From Pseudanabaena yagii GIHE-NHR1 (GTDB taxonomy: Bacteria; Cyanobacteriota; Cyanobacteriia; Pseudanabaenales; Pseudanabaenaceae), in contig NZ_JAAVJL010000002.1 in assembly GCF_012863495.1 (NCBI RefSeq), forward strand, positions 64,501-128,500: a stretch of 64,000 nt of DNA. Direction: 5' to 3'. Under the pieces are notes generated by a model. That model ran no database searches. It was not told where the DNA came from and was given only the letters and a program-made list of their open reading frames with translations. A program made the position numbers and the translations under genes. Shown one piece after another: positions 1-9,621 of this stretch (position 1 is the stretch's first letter; every line of letters starts with the position of its first letter).

Positions 1-1
1 G

Positions 2-1654
2 GTTTTTGATGAAGAGCAACCGATTGATGGAAATGTAATTGCGCTCAAGTTTAAAGGGGAATCAGCAACCACTACAGGCATCAATCCCAATAATCCCCCA
101 AGGTATTGGGAGGCATGGGATGGCTATGTATGGCAACCAGTATTGCTCAAAGATAGTGACGATCGCACTAAGGGGTTTAGCTTTAGTGAGCTAGCCAATG
201 AGGGGACAAATCCTTTACAAGGAGCCGAAATAATCTTTCATCTACCGCTAACTTGGAATGTGTCACAGTTTTCGACCTATCGCGGACGCTGGTTGCGCTG
301 TAGCTATGTGGAGCCGACAGGTAATCAATCGGGATACAGCCGATCGCCACATATTATCGGCATGAGTGCCCGTGCGATCGGGGGAACAGTGAAAGTCACA
401 CAATGCTATGCGATCGCTAATGAAGTGGTCGGCGAAAGTAATGGCAAATCAGGTCAAGTGTTTTATTTACTCAATAAGCCTGTGTTACCCCGTCAAGAAG
501 ATGAATATCTCTTAGTTAGTCCACCTGTAGGCTTGCCGCAAATATGGCGAGAAGTGAGCAACTTTTCGGAGTCAGGAGCCAATGATTTGCATTATGTGAT
601 TGATTCTACTTCTGGCATGATTCAATTTGGACCTTTTGTACAAACTCCCAATTATCAGAGTCAGCATACATTGCAACGCATGAGGCTACAGGGGGAACCA
701 ATGCAAAGGGTAATACCTGATGGGACTAATGCGATCGCTCTCAATCCCGAAGCCGCAGCGATCGCTTCCCGTTCTAGTGGCATCCAATATGGCGCGGTTC
801 CGCCCAAAGGCTCGATCATCCAAATGGTGAAATATCGCACGGGCGGCGGCTTTCGAGGCAATGTCCAGCGCGGTAGTATTCAAATTGCGAAAAATGCAAT
901 CCCCTATGTGGCAAGCCTCACCAATCATCTCTCAGCCTGCAATGGCGCAGATGCCGAATCCCTTGATGATGTTGCTATCCGTGTCCCCAAAATGTTAAAG
1001 ACTCGCGATCGCGCCGTTAACCAAGAGGACTTTGAATATCTCACTATGCTTGCGGGGGAAGGGACGGTAGCAAGGGTTCTCTGTACACCTGCGAAGAGAA
1101 AGGAAGATGCAGGGATTGTCAAACTGTTAATTGTGCCGCGAGTACGTACTTTAGGTATCGATCAGGGAGAGGGAATTGCACCTGAGCAGTTTGTATTAAC
1201 TCCGCAATTAAGCGATCGCATCTTGAACTATCTTGATGAACGCAAAATGTTAGGGGTACAGATTCAGCTCGAATCACCGAAATATGTAGGTGTATGCGTT
1301 CAAACAGAAATTTCCCTAGAAACTGCCTATAGTAATCCTCAAGTACAGCAGGATATCATTCGACAATTAAAGGTGATGTTATATCGCTTTCTCAATCCAA
1401 TTACGGGAGGTGTGCAGGGACAAGGTTGGGAATTTGGTCGCCCCGTCTATCCCTCTGATATTGTCAAACTATTACAAAATGTTCAAGGAGTAAGATTTTT
1501 GGGGACAGTTCAGCTTTTTGAATTGCGCTATGAAAATGGAGAATGGGTAAGGCGACTCTCACCACAACCAATTATTGATCCAAGTCCCACGGGGTTAATT
1601 TGTTCTTGGCGCAGTCCAAGGTTTCGCTCTAGTCACGTCATTAACATCGTATAA
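2..1654 (+). CDS. Baseplate J-like protein of a contractile injection system (5' partial)
   Basis: The reading frame is open from base 2, so the gene begins before the window; the TTG at 143 is internal. About 550 residues are present. The C-terminal half has the layout of putative phage baseplate assembly proteins (gpJ/TIGR02243-like): a segment opening with DDVAIRVPKMLKTRDRAV, then a region on opening the next cycle of units (LNYLDERKMLGVQIQ) and a tail with the YPSDIVKLLQNVQGV pattern. Such proteins form the baseplate wedge of phage tails and of extracellular or thylakoid-anchored contractile injection systems known from cyanobacteria. The next genes, a tail protein I-like and a DUF4159-like protein, fit such a cluster rather than a complete prophage. 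Whether the rest of the cluster lies upstream cannot be seen. Confidence 0.8.
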   Translation, partial: VFDEEQPIDGNVIALKFKGESATTTGINPNNPPRYWEAWDGYVWQPVLLKDSDDRTKGFSFSELANEGTNPLQGAEIIFHLPLTWNVSQFSTYRGRWLRCSYVEPTGNQSGYSRSPHIIGMSARAIGGTVKVTQCYAIANEVVGESNGKSGQVFYLLNKPVLPRQEDEYLLVSPPVGLPQIWREVSNFSESGANDLHYVIDSTSGMIQFGPFVQTPNYQSQHTLQRMRLQGEPMQRVIPDGTNAIALNPEAAAIASRSSGIQYGAVPPKGSIIQMVKYRTGGGFRGNVQRGSIQIAKNAIPYVASLTNHLSACNGADAESLDDVAIRVPKMLKTRDRAVNQEDFEYLTMLAGEGTVARVLCTPAKRKEDAGIVKLLIVPRVRTLGIDQGEGIAPEQFVLTPQLSDRILNYLDERKMLGVQIQLESPKYVGVCVQTEISLETAYSNPQVQQDIIRQLKVMLYRFLNPITGGVQGQGWEFGRPVYPSDIVKLLQNVQGVRFLGTVQLFELRYENGEWVRRLSPQPIIDPSPTGLICSWRSPRFRSSHVINIV

Positions 1655-1692
1655 GGCTCTTGAGGATAAACAATGTCCCACCAAAGTTATCT

Positions 1693-1738
1693 AGCTTCGA
1701 CTTCGCTCAGCTAACGTTGGCTGAGCGGAGTCGAAGCC
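1693..1738. repeat. GC-rich hairpin between baseplate genes
   Basis: An 18-base arm at 1694-1711 pairs with 1720-1737, with a single G-T mismatch and an 8-base loop (TAACGTTG). It fills the gap between the baseplate J-like and tail protein I-like genes. No T-run follows, so it looks more like a dispersed palindromic repeat than a classical terminator, though it could weaken read-through or stabilise mRNA ends. The rest of this 171-bp gap shows nothing clear. Confidence 0.7.
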
Positions 1739-1825
1739 ACAGATAAATTACCCTAACCATGCTGCCTACAGAAACATGATGATGCCAACTCTTAAACTTT
1801 ACCGATAAATACCAATCAATTCTCT

Positions 1826-2911
1826 ATGCCTCCCAAAAGTAAGCTGCAAGCGCTCAGTGTCCGCCTCATTTCTATGAAAACTCCCGATGCTACGGAGGAA
1901 TCTCTGGCTAGCGCCGATCTCAACATTCAGCAACAAGGTGAGTCAAAGTTAAATGAAGTGCGATCGCCCAATCCTTGCAAGCTACTGATCCATCCTAATG
2001 AGCCTAGTGAAATCGTCGTTAAGCTCAAAAATTCTAGTAATCGATCGCTCCTAACTGATTTACGAGTCGAGGGAAATTTCCCTGAGGAATGGTGTCAAAT
2101 TGGCATGGAAGGGAACGAACTCCCCCCCCATGCGGAAATGGAAGCAGTGCTATATTTCCAAATACCTGCGGATTTCTTTGAGAGACAAGATGCGATCGCA
2201 CCAACTCAATCATTAACCATTAACTATCATGGAATTCTACAGGTTTATGGTGGCTATGCCCAAAGTGCAGATACTAATGAGGAGGCAGAAACAACATCAA
2301 CGCTAGTTTCCCGCCTAGAACTATTTGATATTGAATCCTTCCGCCTCTATGTGCGACCGACTAGCCTTTATCTAGATTTCCTGCCTGATACCTATCGCGA
2401 AGTCGATTTTGTGGGGCGAATGCTCAAAATTTTTGAAGAATGCCTTGAGCCTGATGTCCAGATTTCCGATGCTCTGTGGGCGTACCTTGACCCCATGCTT
2501 TCTCCAGAGACGATGTTGCCATTTTTAGCACATTGGGTGGGGTGGGAATTAACACCCGCGATCGATATGCAGCGTCAACGCTATCTGATCAAGCAGGCAA
2601 TGCAAATTTACCGTTGGCGAGGAACCCGTCGCGGATTACGTTTTTATATCCATTTATTCACAGGACTACCTCTTGACGAGCATTTACCAGAACAGGAAAA
2701 ACATATTAGCGTTTTTGAAGTGACAGGACGAGGCTTTGTGCTAGGAGCAGCACAATTAGGACTCAATACATCGGCGGGGGGACGTAGACCTTTTCATTTC
2801 ATTGTGAGGATTCGTAACGATTTACAAAATAGGCTCGATTTAGCCCTAATTCATCAGATCATCGAACGAGAGAAACCCGCATTCTGTACCTACGACTTAG
2901 AAATTATATGA
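1826..2911 (+). CDS. Phage tail protein I-like component of the injection system
   Basis: 361 aa. Residues 185-290 (FLPDTYREVDFVGRMLKIFE, then LAHWVGWEL and RWRGTRRGLRFYIHLFTGL) match the pattern of the TIGR02242/P2 gpI-type tail proteins that link the baseplate to its periphery. Residues 45-115 look like an Ig-like beta domain (IHPNEPSEIVVKLKNSS), similar in style to the N-terminal part of the protein at 5803. The ATG at 1826 has no clear Shine-Dalgarno; a second ATG 16 codons in is a possible start. The stop overlaps the next gene by 4 nt (ATGA), so the two are probably translationally coupled. Confidence 0.72.
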   Translation: MPPKSKLQALSVRLISMKTPDATEESLASADLNIQQQGESKLNEVRSPNPCKLLIHPNEPSEIVVKLKNSSNRSLLTDLRVEGNFPEEWCQIGMEGNELPPHAEMEAVLYFQIPADFFERQDAIAPTQSLTINYHGILQVYGGYAQSADTNEEAETTSTLVSRLELFDIESFRLYVRPTSLYLDFLPDTYREVDFVGRMLKIFEECLEPDVQISDALWAYLDPMLSPETMLPFLAHWVGWELTPAIDMQRQRYLIKQAMQIYRWRGTRRGLRFYIHLFTGLPLDEHLPEQEKHISVFEVTGRGFVLGAAQLGLNTSAGGRRPFHFIVRIRNDLQNRLDLALIHQIIEREKPAFCTYDLEII

Positions 2912-4344
2912 ATGACTTTCCCTATCCCAAAATTCAGTCCTTTGAACGCTTACAGGTATCCGATGGACTAATGATTAATAGTGAGCGCTGGCGATTAGCT
3001 CATGAATATCATCATCAACGTCAAAACGTCCAGTTTCAATCCCTATTTCTCCCCGGAATAATCTGTGGCTTAGGAGTTGTGCCGATTGAGCCTCCTGCGG
3101 ACTTACCTGCAAAATTTCGAGATGGACGTTGGGTACAGATTCAAGCTGGTATGGCGATCAATCTCCATGGCAACTTTATCGTTGTGCCCACACCATTAGA
3201 TTTTCGGATTTCCACATCAGCCTTTGAGCAAGAAATTGAAACGGTATATCTCGTACTGAGCTATGTTGATCCAAGCAAGCTCAAGAGATCAAACGGTAAT
3301 GAAGTGATTGTGGAAACTTTTCGAGTTAACGAAAAATCCACTTCCCTTGCAGATACTGATATCGAAATTTGTCGAATTGCGATCACGCAAGAAACATTAG
3401 AAATCAAAAAGCCTGCGGATTTATTTGCGCCTGCTGTATCTGAGTTAGATCTGCGCTACCGTCTACAGGCTAAATTACGCCCACAAGATACGATCCACTT
3501 TGCTTGTTTTAGTGCAGGTGCAAACTCAGTCGCAGAGACTAAACAAAACTTCAAATTTCTAGGACAAGCCCTAACTAGCTTAGCTCCTAGCCTTGGGATG
3601 GTAGAAATAATTCCCGAACTAAATATCCAATCAGAATTTACACCCGATCAGATACTTCCCTATCACTTAATTTATTTACATAGTTCTCACATCAATGCTT
3701 TAAACGAAAGCACTCAACTATCTTTACGAGAATATGTTGCTAATGGAGGATCAATTTTGCTCGAGATCCCCATTCGAGATACCAAGCTAGAGGATTTACT
3801 TGCAATTCAGTCAGAACTCCAAAACGCAAGAGCAAAACTGAAAAAGAATTTACCTCCACAAATTACTCCTAGATTTACTGATGGCTCAGATCCTTCTTTA
3901 CGGTCAGAGTTGCAGGAAGAGCTAGATGCGATCGCGATCGAAATCCGCTCTCAAACTGATGAGTTATTAAACTCTTTTAAAAGCAACTTACCCATAGAAG
4001 CACCGTTACTAAATTTTGCCGAACTAGAGCGCAGTCATCCCTTACGCAGTCAGCCATTCCTATTCTCAATCTTACCGATTATCCTTGAACATCCCATTCA
4101 AATCCTAGCAGGTGACGGCATCATCGCTGTATTTGGCTCTCTCCCTTCACTTTTCGGGGGGATGATTGATGGTCAGGCGATTTCTAGAGAAGACATTCGA
4201 GTTTTCCAAGAACTAGGTATTAATATCCTGAACTATGCAACTCAACGCTATGCTATGTCTAGAGCTATGCAACTCAACCCTCAATCCCGCAATGACATGG
4301 CTCCATCAAGCGATCAACGACGTACTACCAATATGTTGCTCTAG
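2908..4344 (+). CDS. DUF4159-like protein of the injection cluster
   Basis: 478 aa, starting in the ATGA overlap with the tail protein gene. The N-terminal ~160 residues are beta-rich and begin with a pattern (SDGLMINSERWRLAHEYHHQ) that I have met only next to cyanobacterial injection-system genes. Residues 190-290 resemble DUF4159, a glutamine-amidotransferase-like fold, including the LREYVANGGSILLEIP stretch; residues 310-360 are helical and charged. No signal peptide or membrane segment is seen. The role is unknown; tight coupling to the tail protein suggests an assembly or baseplate-associated part. Family assignment of the C-terminal half is moderate, that of the N-terminal half weak. 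Confidence 0.6.
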   Translation: MNDFPYPKIQSFERLQVSDGLMINSERWRLAHEYHHQRQNVQFQSLFLPGIICGLGVVPIEPPADLPAKFRDGRWVQIQAGMAINLHGNFIVVPTPLDFRISTSAFEQEIETVYLVLSYVDPSKLKRSNGNEVIVETFRVNEKSTSLADTDIEICRIAITQETLEIKKPADLFAPAVSELDLRYRLQAKLRPQDTIHFACFSAGANSVAETKQNFKFLGQALTSLAPSLGMVEIIPELNIQSEFTPDQILPYHLIYLHSSHINALNESTQLSLREYVANGGSILLEIPIRDTKLEDLLAIQSELQNARAKLKKNLPPQITPRFTDGSDPSLRSELQEELDAIAIEIRSQTDELLNSFKSNLPIEAPLLNFAELERSHPLRSQPFLFSILPIILEHPIQILAGDGIIAVFGSLPSLFGGMIDGQAISREDIRVFQELGINILNYATQRYAMSRAMQLNPQSRNDMAPSSDQRRTTNMLL

Positions 4345-4410
4345 CATCCCTAACATCAGTTTATGACTGACTTATGACTGATTTATTAAGCTTATTTAAG
4401 GTATCTAACT

Positions 4411-5790
4411 ATGTCATCTATTCGTCATGTTGTTCCAATTGTTATCAGCATCCAAATTGTAGTTGCAGTTGGGATTACGAATATAATTTCCTTCTATAGT
4501 AGTGAACATACAGTTCAAAAATTAACTAAAAATCTTTGTGACAATTTAAGCCATCGTGTCGAACAGAATATTAATTCCTATCTTAAGGATTCAGTACAGA
4601 TCAACCAAGCCTTAGCTACTGCCTTGACAAATGGGAGTGTCAATCCTAATGACATCAACCAAGTGCAAAGAGAGATATTCAATAAATCTAGGGAATTTAA
4701 CACACAAAATATTCTCTTTTTTGGTCATGAAAAAGGCTCAATGGTCGGGATTGAACGCCAAGCACCATCAAGTTCAAAATTCCTCTTGCGAATTCGAGAT
4801 GAGAGTACGATCCCCAATCGACCAACCTATGAACTTAGCAGCAATGGTGAACGTGGCAAATTAGTCACGAATGAAGTTTACGACCATCGAAATCGACCTT
4901 GGTATGTGGCGGCTAAGCAATCGGGGAAAGCCATCTGGAGTTCTATTTTTGTGAGTACCACTGATGGTGAACTCACTACGACCTATGCGACACCGATCTA
5001 TAATTCCGATGGAATTTTGCAGGGAGTAACAGGTATTAATATTTCCCTAAAGCAGATTAAGCAGCATATGCTAGCAATCCGTCCTACAGATAAGTGGCAA
5101 GTGTTTTTAGTAGAAGAGAATGGCAACTTAGTCGCATCAACATCTGAGGAACCAATCTTTAGCAACCAAGGTAATCGTGTCGAGCGCTTTGAGATCTCCC
5201 AAAGCAAGAATTCTAAACTTCAAAAAGCAGGTTTATCTATCAAGGAAAATTTAGGAGGATTTAAAAATATTCAAGAAGAAGCTAAAGTGATCGAATTTGA
5301 GGTTAATGGTGAGAAATATATTGTTAGCACCCATAAACTATCCAAAGATTCTCAGCTAGATTGGACTGTGGGCATAATTGTGCCCAAATCTATCTTTATG
5401 AAAGAAATTGATGATAACAATCGTGTCACATTAATTATTATCGTCATTATGCTAGGCATAAATATTCTGATTGGTTTAGCGATCGCCTCATGGCTACTGG
5501 GACCAATTAAAAACCTGATGATTGCCGCTAAAGAGATCGAAGAAGATTCCTTTAATCCTGAAGGTTTAGAAACAATTACTACACGTAAGGATGAACTGGG
5601 GCAAATGGCAAGGGTATTTCAAGAAATGGGCAGTACAATCGCTGAACGCAATCACGGGCTGAAAACTCAATTAAACAAATTACGCGAAGACAATGACGAA
5701 GCGAAAAAAGCAGCAATGAATTCATCAATGGGAAGCCAAAATTCATTAAAATCAATTTTGAGCCGTTCTAGAGCCGCTCGCAGCAAATAG
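4411..5790 (+). CDS. Cache-HAMP membrane sensor without output domain
   Basis: 459 aa. Membrane helix at residues 7-29, a periplasmic double-Cache region at about 35-325 (RPWYVAAKQSGKAIWSSIF is the typical Cache signature), a second membrane helix at 340-365, a HAMP domain to about 410 and a short charged coiled tail. There is no kinase, methyl-accepting, GGDEF or phosphatase domain, so the signal must pass to a partner. The gene lies 66 nt after the injection-system genes and 12 nt before a membrane WD40 protein, on the same strand. I infer it may give an environmental input to that set. The Cache type resembles that of the hybrid kinase at 43834. Confidence 0.75.
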   Translation: MSSIRHVVPIVISIQIVVAVGITNIISFYSSEHTVQKLTKNLCDNLSHRVEQNINSYLKDSVQINQALATALTNGSVNPNDINQVQREIFNKSREFNTQNILFFGHEKGSMVGIERQAPSSSKFLLRIRDESTIPNRPTYELSSNGERGKLVTNEVYDHRNRPWYVAAKQSGKAIWSSIFVSTTDGELTTTYATPIYNSDGILQGVTGINISLKQIKQHMLAIRPTDKWQVFLVEENGNLVASTSEEPIFSNQGNRVERFEISQSKNSKLQKAGLSIKENLGGFKNIQEEAKVIEFEVNGEKYIVSTHKLSKDSQLDWTVGIIVPKSIFMKEIDDNNRVTLIIIVIMLGINILIGLAIASWLLGPIKNLMIAAKEIEEDSFNPEGLETITTRKDELGQMARVFQEMGSTIAERNHGLKTQLNKLREDNDEAKKAAMNSSMGSQNSLKSILSRSRAARSK

Positions 5791-5802
5791 GAGAATATAT
5801 CA

Positions 5803-7968
5803 ATGTCAGCAAATCAAATTGGCTTAGAGATCCCGCAAAAAGAATTAAGTTTTAAAATTGGCTCTGAAAAGAATTCTTTTTCTGTAGTTGTCGTCAATAA
5901 CAGCGATCAATTTGCCAGTTTTCAACTTGAACTCATTGCGGCGGGAGCAGATGTCCAAACGGTTGGATATGAGTGGTATAAAATCTCTCCAGATGTAAGC
6001 GTAAAAATTCCTCCTGGGGATTTAGTAGAATTTGTCGTTTCGATCATAGAAACTCCAATCCCAGGATTTATGGGGATTATGAATGTGACCGTACAAGCAG
6101 TTTCGATGGAGTTGCGGGAAGAAAATCGTGAAATCATCCGCATTAATCTACAAGCAGGCGGTACGCGATCGCAATTAAAAGTCGAAATCCCCTCACAAAA
6201 GCTACAAGTTACACCTCTAGAAAGTGTAGAAATCCCAATCGTAATTGGAAACACAACCCAACAGAGTACAAATGTTACTTTAAATTGTCTAGGATTGCCT
6301 GAATCATGGTTTCCGAAGGGGCATATTCAACAATTTGCCATTAAGCCTGGGGGAATATTTAAAACATCATTTTTATGTACTTTACCCTTCGATCACGAGG
6401 CAGTCTCCAAAATTTATCCCTTCGCTATTGATGTCATCCATACAAATGGCTTGCCGTCTCACTCTGAATGTAGTTTAGAAGTACTGCCGAAAGGTTCGTT
6501 AGAATTTATCTGCTCTGAAAAAGTCCTCACTATTCCTCCTAAGTCATCATGGAAAGAATGGAAATCATGGTGGAAATTTTGGCAAGCACCACCCGCAATA
6601 TTTCCTCTAATCGCAAAAAATGCTAGCAACATTGCCCACAAAGTTAATTTCGATATCGAAAATATTGCTACAACTGAAGATTTTTCCTACGAAGTCTCTC
6701 CTAATGAAGCAGAAGTTGAACCATTTAGTGAGATCGATTTTAATCTACAAATTGATAAATCGCGACCTTGGTTTGGCAAAGCTAAGAAGTTAAATCTATT
6801 AGTTAAAGCGAACTGGCAAGATCCTAGAGTTAATACTAACGACGAAATTCAGTCAGTTGAATTATCAATCAAACCAATCATTCCCTTTATATTCATAATA
6901 ATCTTAACTGGATTAACTTTATTTGTTTCTTGGTATTTTTCCTTTCTCAATCCTTACAACCCATTTCCTCCCCATAAAGCCCCTGTTACCTCTGTCCAAT
7001 ATGACGGTAAGGGTACGTTTGCAGTTAGTAGCTCAAACGATCGCACTCTGCGGAAATGGTTTATAGAAGGATTTTATAACCCTTTACTCAATCAAGAGAT
7101 GGGCGTAATCGCCAATCCTAAAAAGGCAATTCGGATTGCACGTTTCCGTCCCGTACATAACGATCTTGTAGCGGCTGGATTAGAAAATGGCGAAATTCAG
7201 ATTTGGGATGCCAACAATGAGGTCAATCGACCTCTAGCAACTTTTAGCAATCAAGCTGACGATCGCGTATTTGGATTAGCCTATACCCTCGATTCCAGAA
7301 CTCTCTTTAGCGGGCATGGCAGTGGCACTTTACTCAGATGGGATCTCCAAGATCTATTTACAAATCCACCAACGCAACCTACCCAAGCTAAGAAGTTTGA
7401 TTTTGCGATCTCTTCAATCGCCTTAGTCGGTCAGGACGATAATGTTTTAGCGATCGCGGGACGTTATAACCAGCTATTGCTATGGAACTGGGTTAAAGAT
7501 TCTGCTAAAACCCTTACCTATCCTCAGTTAGGTGGTCAGGATGATTACATTCAAAGTATTGCCGTTCCAGATCGCAGACGCAATTTACTAGCAACTGCTG
7601 ACAATCAAGGTGCTATTTCCGTCTGGGATCTAAATGCTTGTTTGCAGAGTAATATCCCATGTCAAGTAATAGACAGTTGGACTGCTCATAGCGGGAAACC
7701 TGTACGCTCCGTTGCTTTTAGTCTAGAAGGTTGTTATTTAGTCAGTAGTGGTGACGATGGAATGGCAAAGCTATGGACTTTAACTCAAAATGGAAAAAGA
7801 ACTGGCGATGTTAATGGCAAGATTCTAGAAACTCGTCCTGTCCCCATCGGTGCTGTAGATATTCATCTAACTTCTAAGGAAGTTTTGACTCTGACTGGCA
7901 CAAATGCAGGAAGGGTATTGGGACAAAAAACAGATCGGATTTTTAATTTAGGCTGTGATAAACCCTAA
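5803..7968 (+). CDS. Membrane protein with Ig-like N-terminus and WD40 C-terminus
   Basis: 721 aa. The start is supported by AGGAG ten bases before the ATG. Residues 1-350 are beta-rich repeats of Ig-like/COG1470-like character (for example PPGDLVEFVVSI and LQVTPLESVEIPIVI). One membrane helix lies at about 360-382 (IPFIFIIILTGLTLFVSWYF), followed by some six to seven WD40 units (SSSNDRTLRKW, ENGEIQIWDA, NQGAISVWDL, GDDGMAKLW). The order Ig-TM-WD40 is unusual. By position it belongs with the Cache sensor and perhaps with the injection genes; a docking or anchoring scaffold is inference. WD40 content is certain; topology is not. Confidence 0.78.
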   Translation: MSANQIGLEIPQKELSFKIGSEKNSFSVVVVNNSDQFASFQLELIAAGADVQTVGYEWYKISPDVSVKIPPGDLVEFVVSIIETPIPGFMGIMNVTVQAVSMELREENREIIRINLQAGGTRSQLKVEIPSQKLQVTPLESVEIPIVIGNTTQQSTNVTLNCLGLPESWFPKGHIQQFAIKPGGIFKTSFLCTLPFDHEAVSKIYPFAIDVIHTNGLPSHSECSLEVLPKGSLEFICSEKVLTIPPKSSWKEWKSWWKFWQAPPAIFPLIAKNASNIAHKVNFDIENIATTEDFSYEVSPNEAEVEPFSEIDFNLQIDKSRPWFGKAKKLNLLVKANWQDPRVNTNDEIQSVELSIKPIIPFIFIIILTGLTLFVSWYFSFLNPYNPFPPHKAPVTSVQYDGKGTFAVSSSNDRTLRKWFIEGFYNPLLNQEMGVIANPKKAIRIARFRPVHNDLVAAGLENGEIQIWDANNEVNRPLATFSNQADDRVFGLAYTLDSRTLFSGHGSGTLLRWDLQDLFTNPPTQPTQAKKFDFAISSIALVGQDDNVLAIAGRYNQLLLWNWVKDSAKTLTYPQLGGQDDYIQSIAVPDRRRNLLATADNQGAISVWDLNACLQSNIPCQVIDSWTAHSGKPVRSVAFSLEGCYLVSSGDDGMAKLWTLTQNGKRTGDVNGKILETRPVPIGAVDIHLTSKEVLTLTGTNAGRVLGQKTDRIFNLGCDKP

Positions 7969-7980
7969 AATCATTTCCAA

Positions 7981-8017
7981 TAGATGAGTAACGACGCAAA
8001 GCGTCGCTACTCATCTA
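7981..8017. terminator. Inverted repeat after the WD40 gene, terminator-like
   Basis: A 17-base arm (7981-7997) pairs with 8001-8017, one mismatch, three-base loop AAA. It starts 13 nt after the stop at 7968 and could end the preceding transcription unit. There is no strong U-tract, so a dispersed palindrome is the alternative. Confidence 0.55.
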
Positions 8018-8179
8018 TTGCTTAGCAATCACGATCAAGATATTGACACATCTCAAACATCTCTCAAAAGTGAGTCGAAGAGTTCTAAATTTGCCATCCT
8101 AGCAGTGGCATGGTCAATCGGCTTGGCTTGGATCACTAGTTTTCTCTTTTACCAAGGAGCAAGACTTTTAGGGTTTTAA
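8018..8179 (+). CDS. Possible small single-helix membrane protein
   Basis: An open frame of 53 codons runs from a TTG at 8018 to the TAA at 8177. The C-terminal half is one convincing membrane helix (FAILAVAWSIGLAWITSFLF), and the N-terminal half is polar and rich in Ser/Lys. No ATG or strong Shine-Dalgarno is present, and the frame starts directly after the hairpin, so the true start is unsure. It ends 6 nt before the convergent transporter gene. It could be a real micro-protein or a chance frame. Confidence 0.35.
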   Translation: MLSNHDQDIDTSQTSLKSESKSSKFAILAVAWSIGLAWITSFLFYQGARLLGF

Positions 8180-8185
8180 AGTGCT

Positions 8186-9583
8186 CTATTTCTCTTGTCT
8201 TAATCTCAACAAAATCTCTTCGTGCTTAGCCTTAGTAATCGGATAAAGATAAGTAAGGATGAGACCACCGATGAGAATTACCGCAGGTAATAGAGACATC
8301 ATCAAACGAATAGTCCAGAGCGCAGAATCGGGTTGAATGGGTAAAGGTTGTTGTGCATTTGTGGCGATAAATCCTGACCAGTCGAGAGACTTGCCCACTA
8401 GAAATAGAGTGATTGCAACACCTATTTTCGTTAGCTGCACCACAAATCCATAAAAGATTCCCTCTCGTCTTTGACCAGTTTGTAATTCATCAAGATCAAT
8501 AACATCAGGGAGCATTGCCCAAGGAGCAAGATAGGCTACGGAAACACCTATGCCTGCTAGTACTGCCATCAAATACATCAAGCCGACTTGCTGTGGTTGT
8601 AGAGTCAATAAACCGATTTGAGCAATAATCCATAGCGGAATGCCCATGAAATATATTGCTCTTTTGCCAATGCTTTTGCTTAGCGAGTTCCAAACCAACA
8701 TCATCAACATGGCAGAACCCTGCACAGCGATCGCAGCCTGAGTAAAATCTTGATCTGGTAAACCCATCCAGTTAACCACGTAATAGGGTAAAACCGTTGC
8801 GGTCACATTAACTGCGAGCCAAGAACAGAGATAGATTCCCATTAGTAGTACAAAGGGTTGGTTGCTGAAGACGATACGGATTTGCGATCGCAATGGTATC
8901 GATGCTGGCGGCTCTATCTGACGAGATCGATCTGGAAATGCTACGCGATGACGAGTTCCCCAGACAGAGAGATAAATAGCCACAATTGAGAGTAAGGCGC
9001 AGACTCCACCTAAAACAGCATATTTGAGATTAGGGTCAGCAACTTTAGAAAAAACTATTTGAGCGAGGAGCAATCCAAAAATGCCACCACCTAAGGCAAA
9101 AGAGGATTTAAAACTAATCAAGCTGGTGCGATCGCTATAGTCTTGAGTTAGTTCGGGAGCAAGTGCTGCTAGAGGGAGCGTGACTGCGGTAAAAGCGGTG
9201 TCGAAAAGTAGGGCAATTATCACATAGTAACAGAACAGGAGATTAGGCTCTGTAGTGGGTACAATCCATTGCAGAAAGAAAAATAAACCGAAGGGAATCG
9301 CACCATAGATCATCCAAGAATGTCGTCTGCCCCATCGTGAAGTTGTGCGATCGCTAAGCCATCCAATTACGGGATCGATGAAAATATCCCAAACTCTCCC
9401 GATTAACAGCACAATTCCTGCCGTAGTGCCACTCATACCCGCAACGTTAGTGAGAAAGAACAATAGAAAAAATGTACGAATATTTCCAGCCATAGAGGGA
9501 GCTATTTCTCCTACTCCATAGGCAAGCTTGGTAAGCAAGCTAAGTCTTCCTTGTTGATCAATAGGCAAAGATGAAGATGGCAT
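8186..9583 (-). CDS. GPH-family sugar:cation symporter (MFS transporter)
   Basis: 465 aa with about 12 hydrophobic segments. The loop between helices 2 and 3 carries the signature DRTTSRWGRRHSWMIYGAIP of the glycoside-pentoside-hexuronide:cation symporters (MelB-like, COG2211), as does the LPLAALAPELTQDYSDRTSL region. These inner-membrane carriers move sugars or related solutes with H+ or Na+; the substrate cannot be read. Length is normal for the family. It lies downstream of the serine hydrolase on the same strand, though a 38-nt gap does not prove an operon. Confidence 0.85.
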   Translation of the reverse strand: MPSSSLPIDQQGRLSLLTKLAYGVGEIAPSMAGNIRTFFLLFFLTNVAGMSGTTAGIVLLIGRVWDIFIDPVIGWLSDRTTSRWGRRHSWMIYGAIPFGLFFFLQWIVPTTEPNLLFCYYVIIALLFDTAFTAVTLPLAALAPELTQDYSDRTSLISFKSSFALGGGIFGLLLAQIVFSKVADPNLKYAVLGGVCALLSIVAIYLSVWGTRHRVAFPDRSRQIEPPASIPLRSQIRIVFSNQPFVLLMGIYLCSWLAVNVTATVLPYYVVNWMGLPDQDFTQAAIAVQGSAMLMMLVWNSLSKSIGKRAIYFMGIPLWIIAQIGLLTLQPQQVGLMYLMAVLAGIGVSVAYLAPWAMLPDVIDLDELQTGQRREGIFYGFVVQLTKIGVAITLFLVGKSLDWSGFIATNAQQPLPIQPDSALWTIRLMMSLLPAVILIGGLILTYLYPITKAKHEEILLRLRQEK

Positions 9584-9621
9584 GAAGACCTCTAAAGTGA
9601 GTAGTGAGTTAATGTGGTTAA

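Noticed and set aside
2-4344. Complete prophage
   Set aside because: Only tail/baseplate-like genes are seen, with no capsid, terminase, integrase or lysis gene; sensor genes follow instead.
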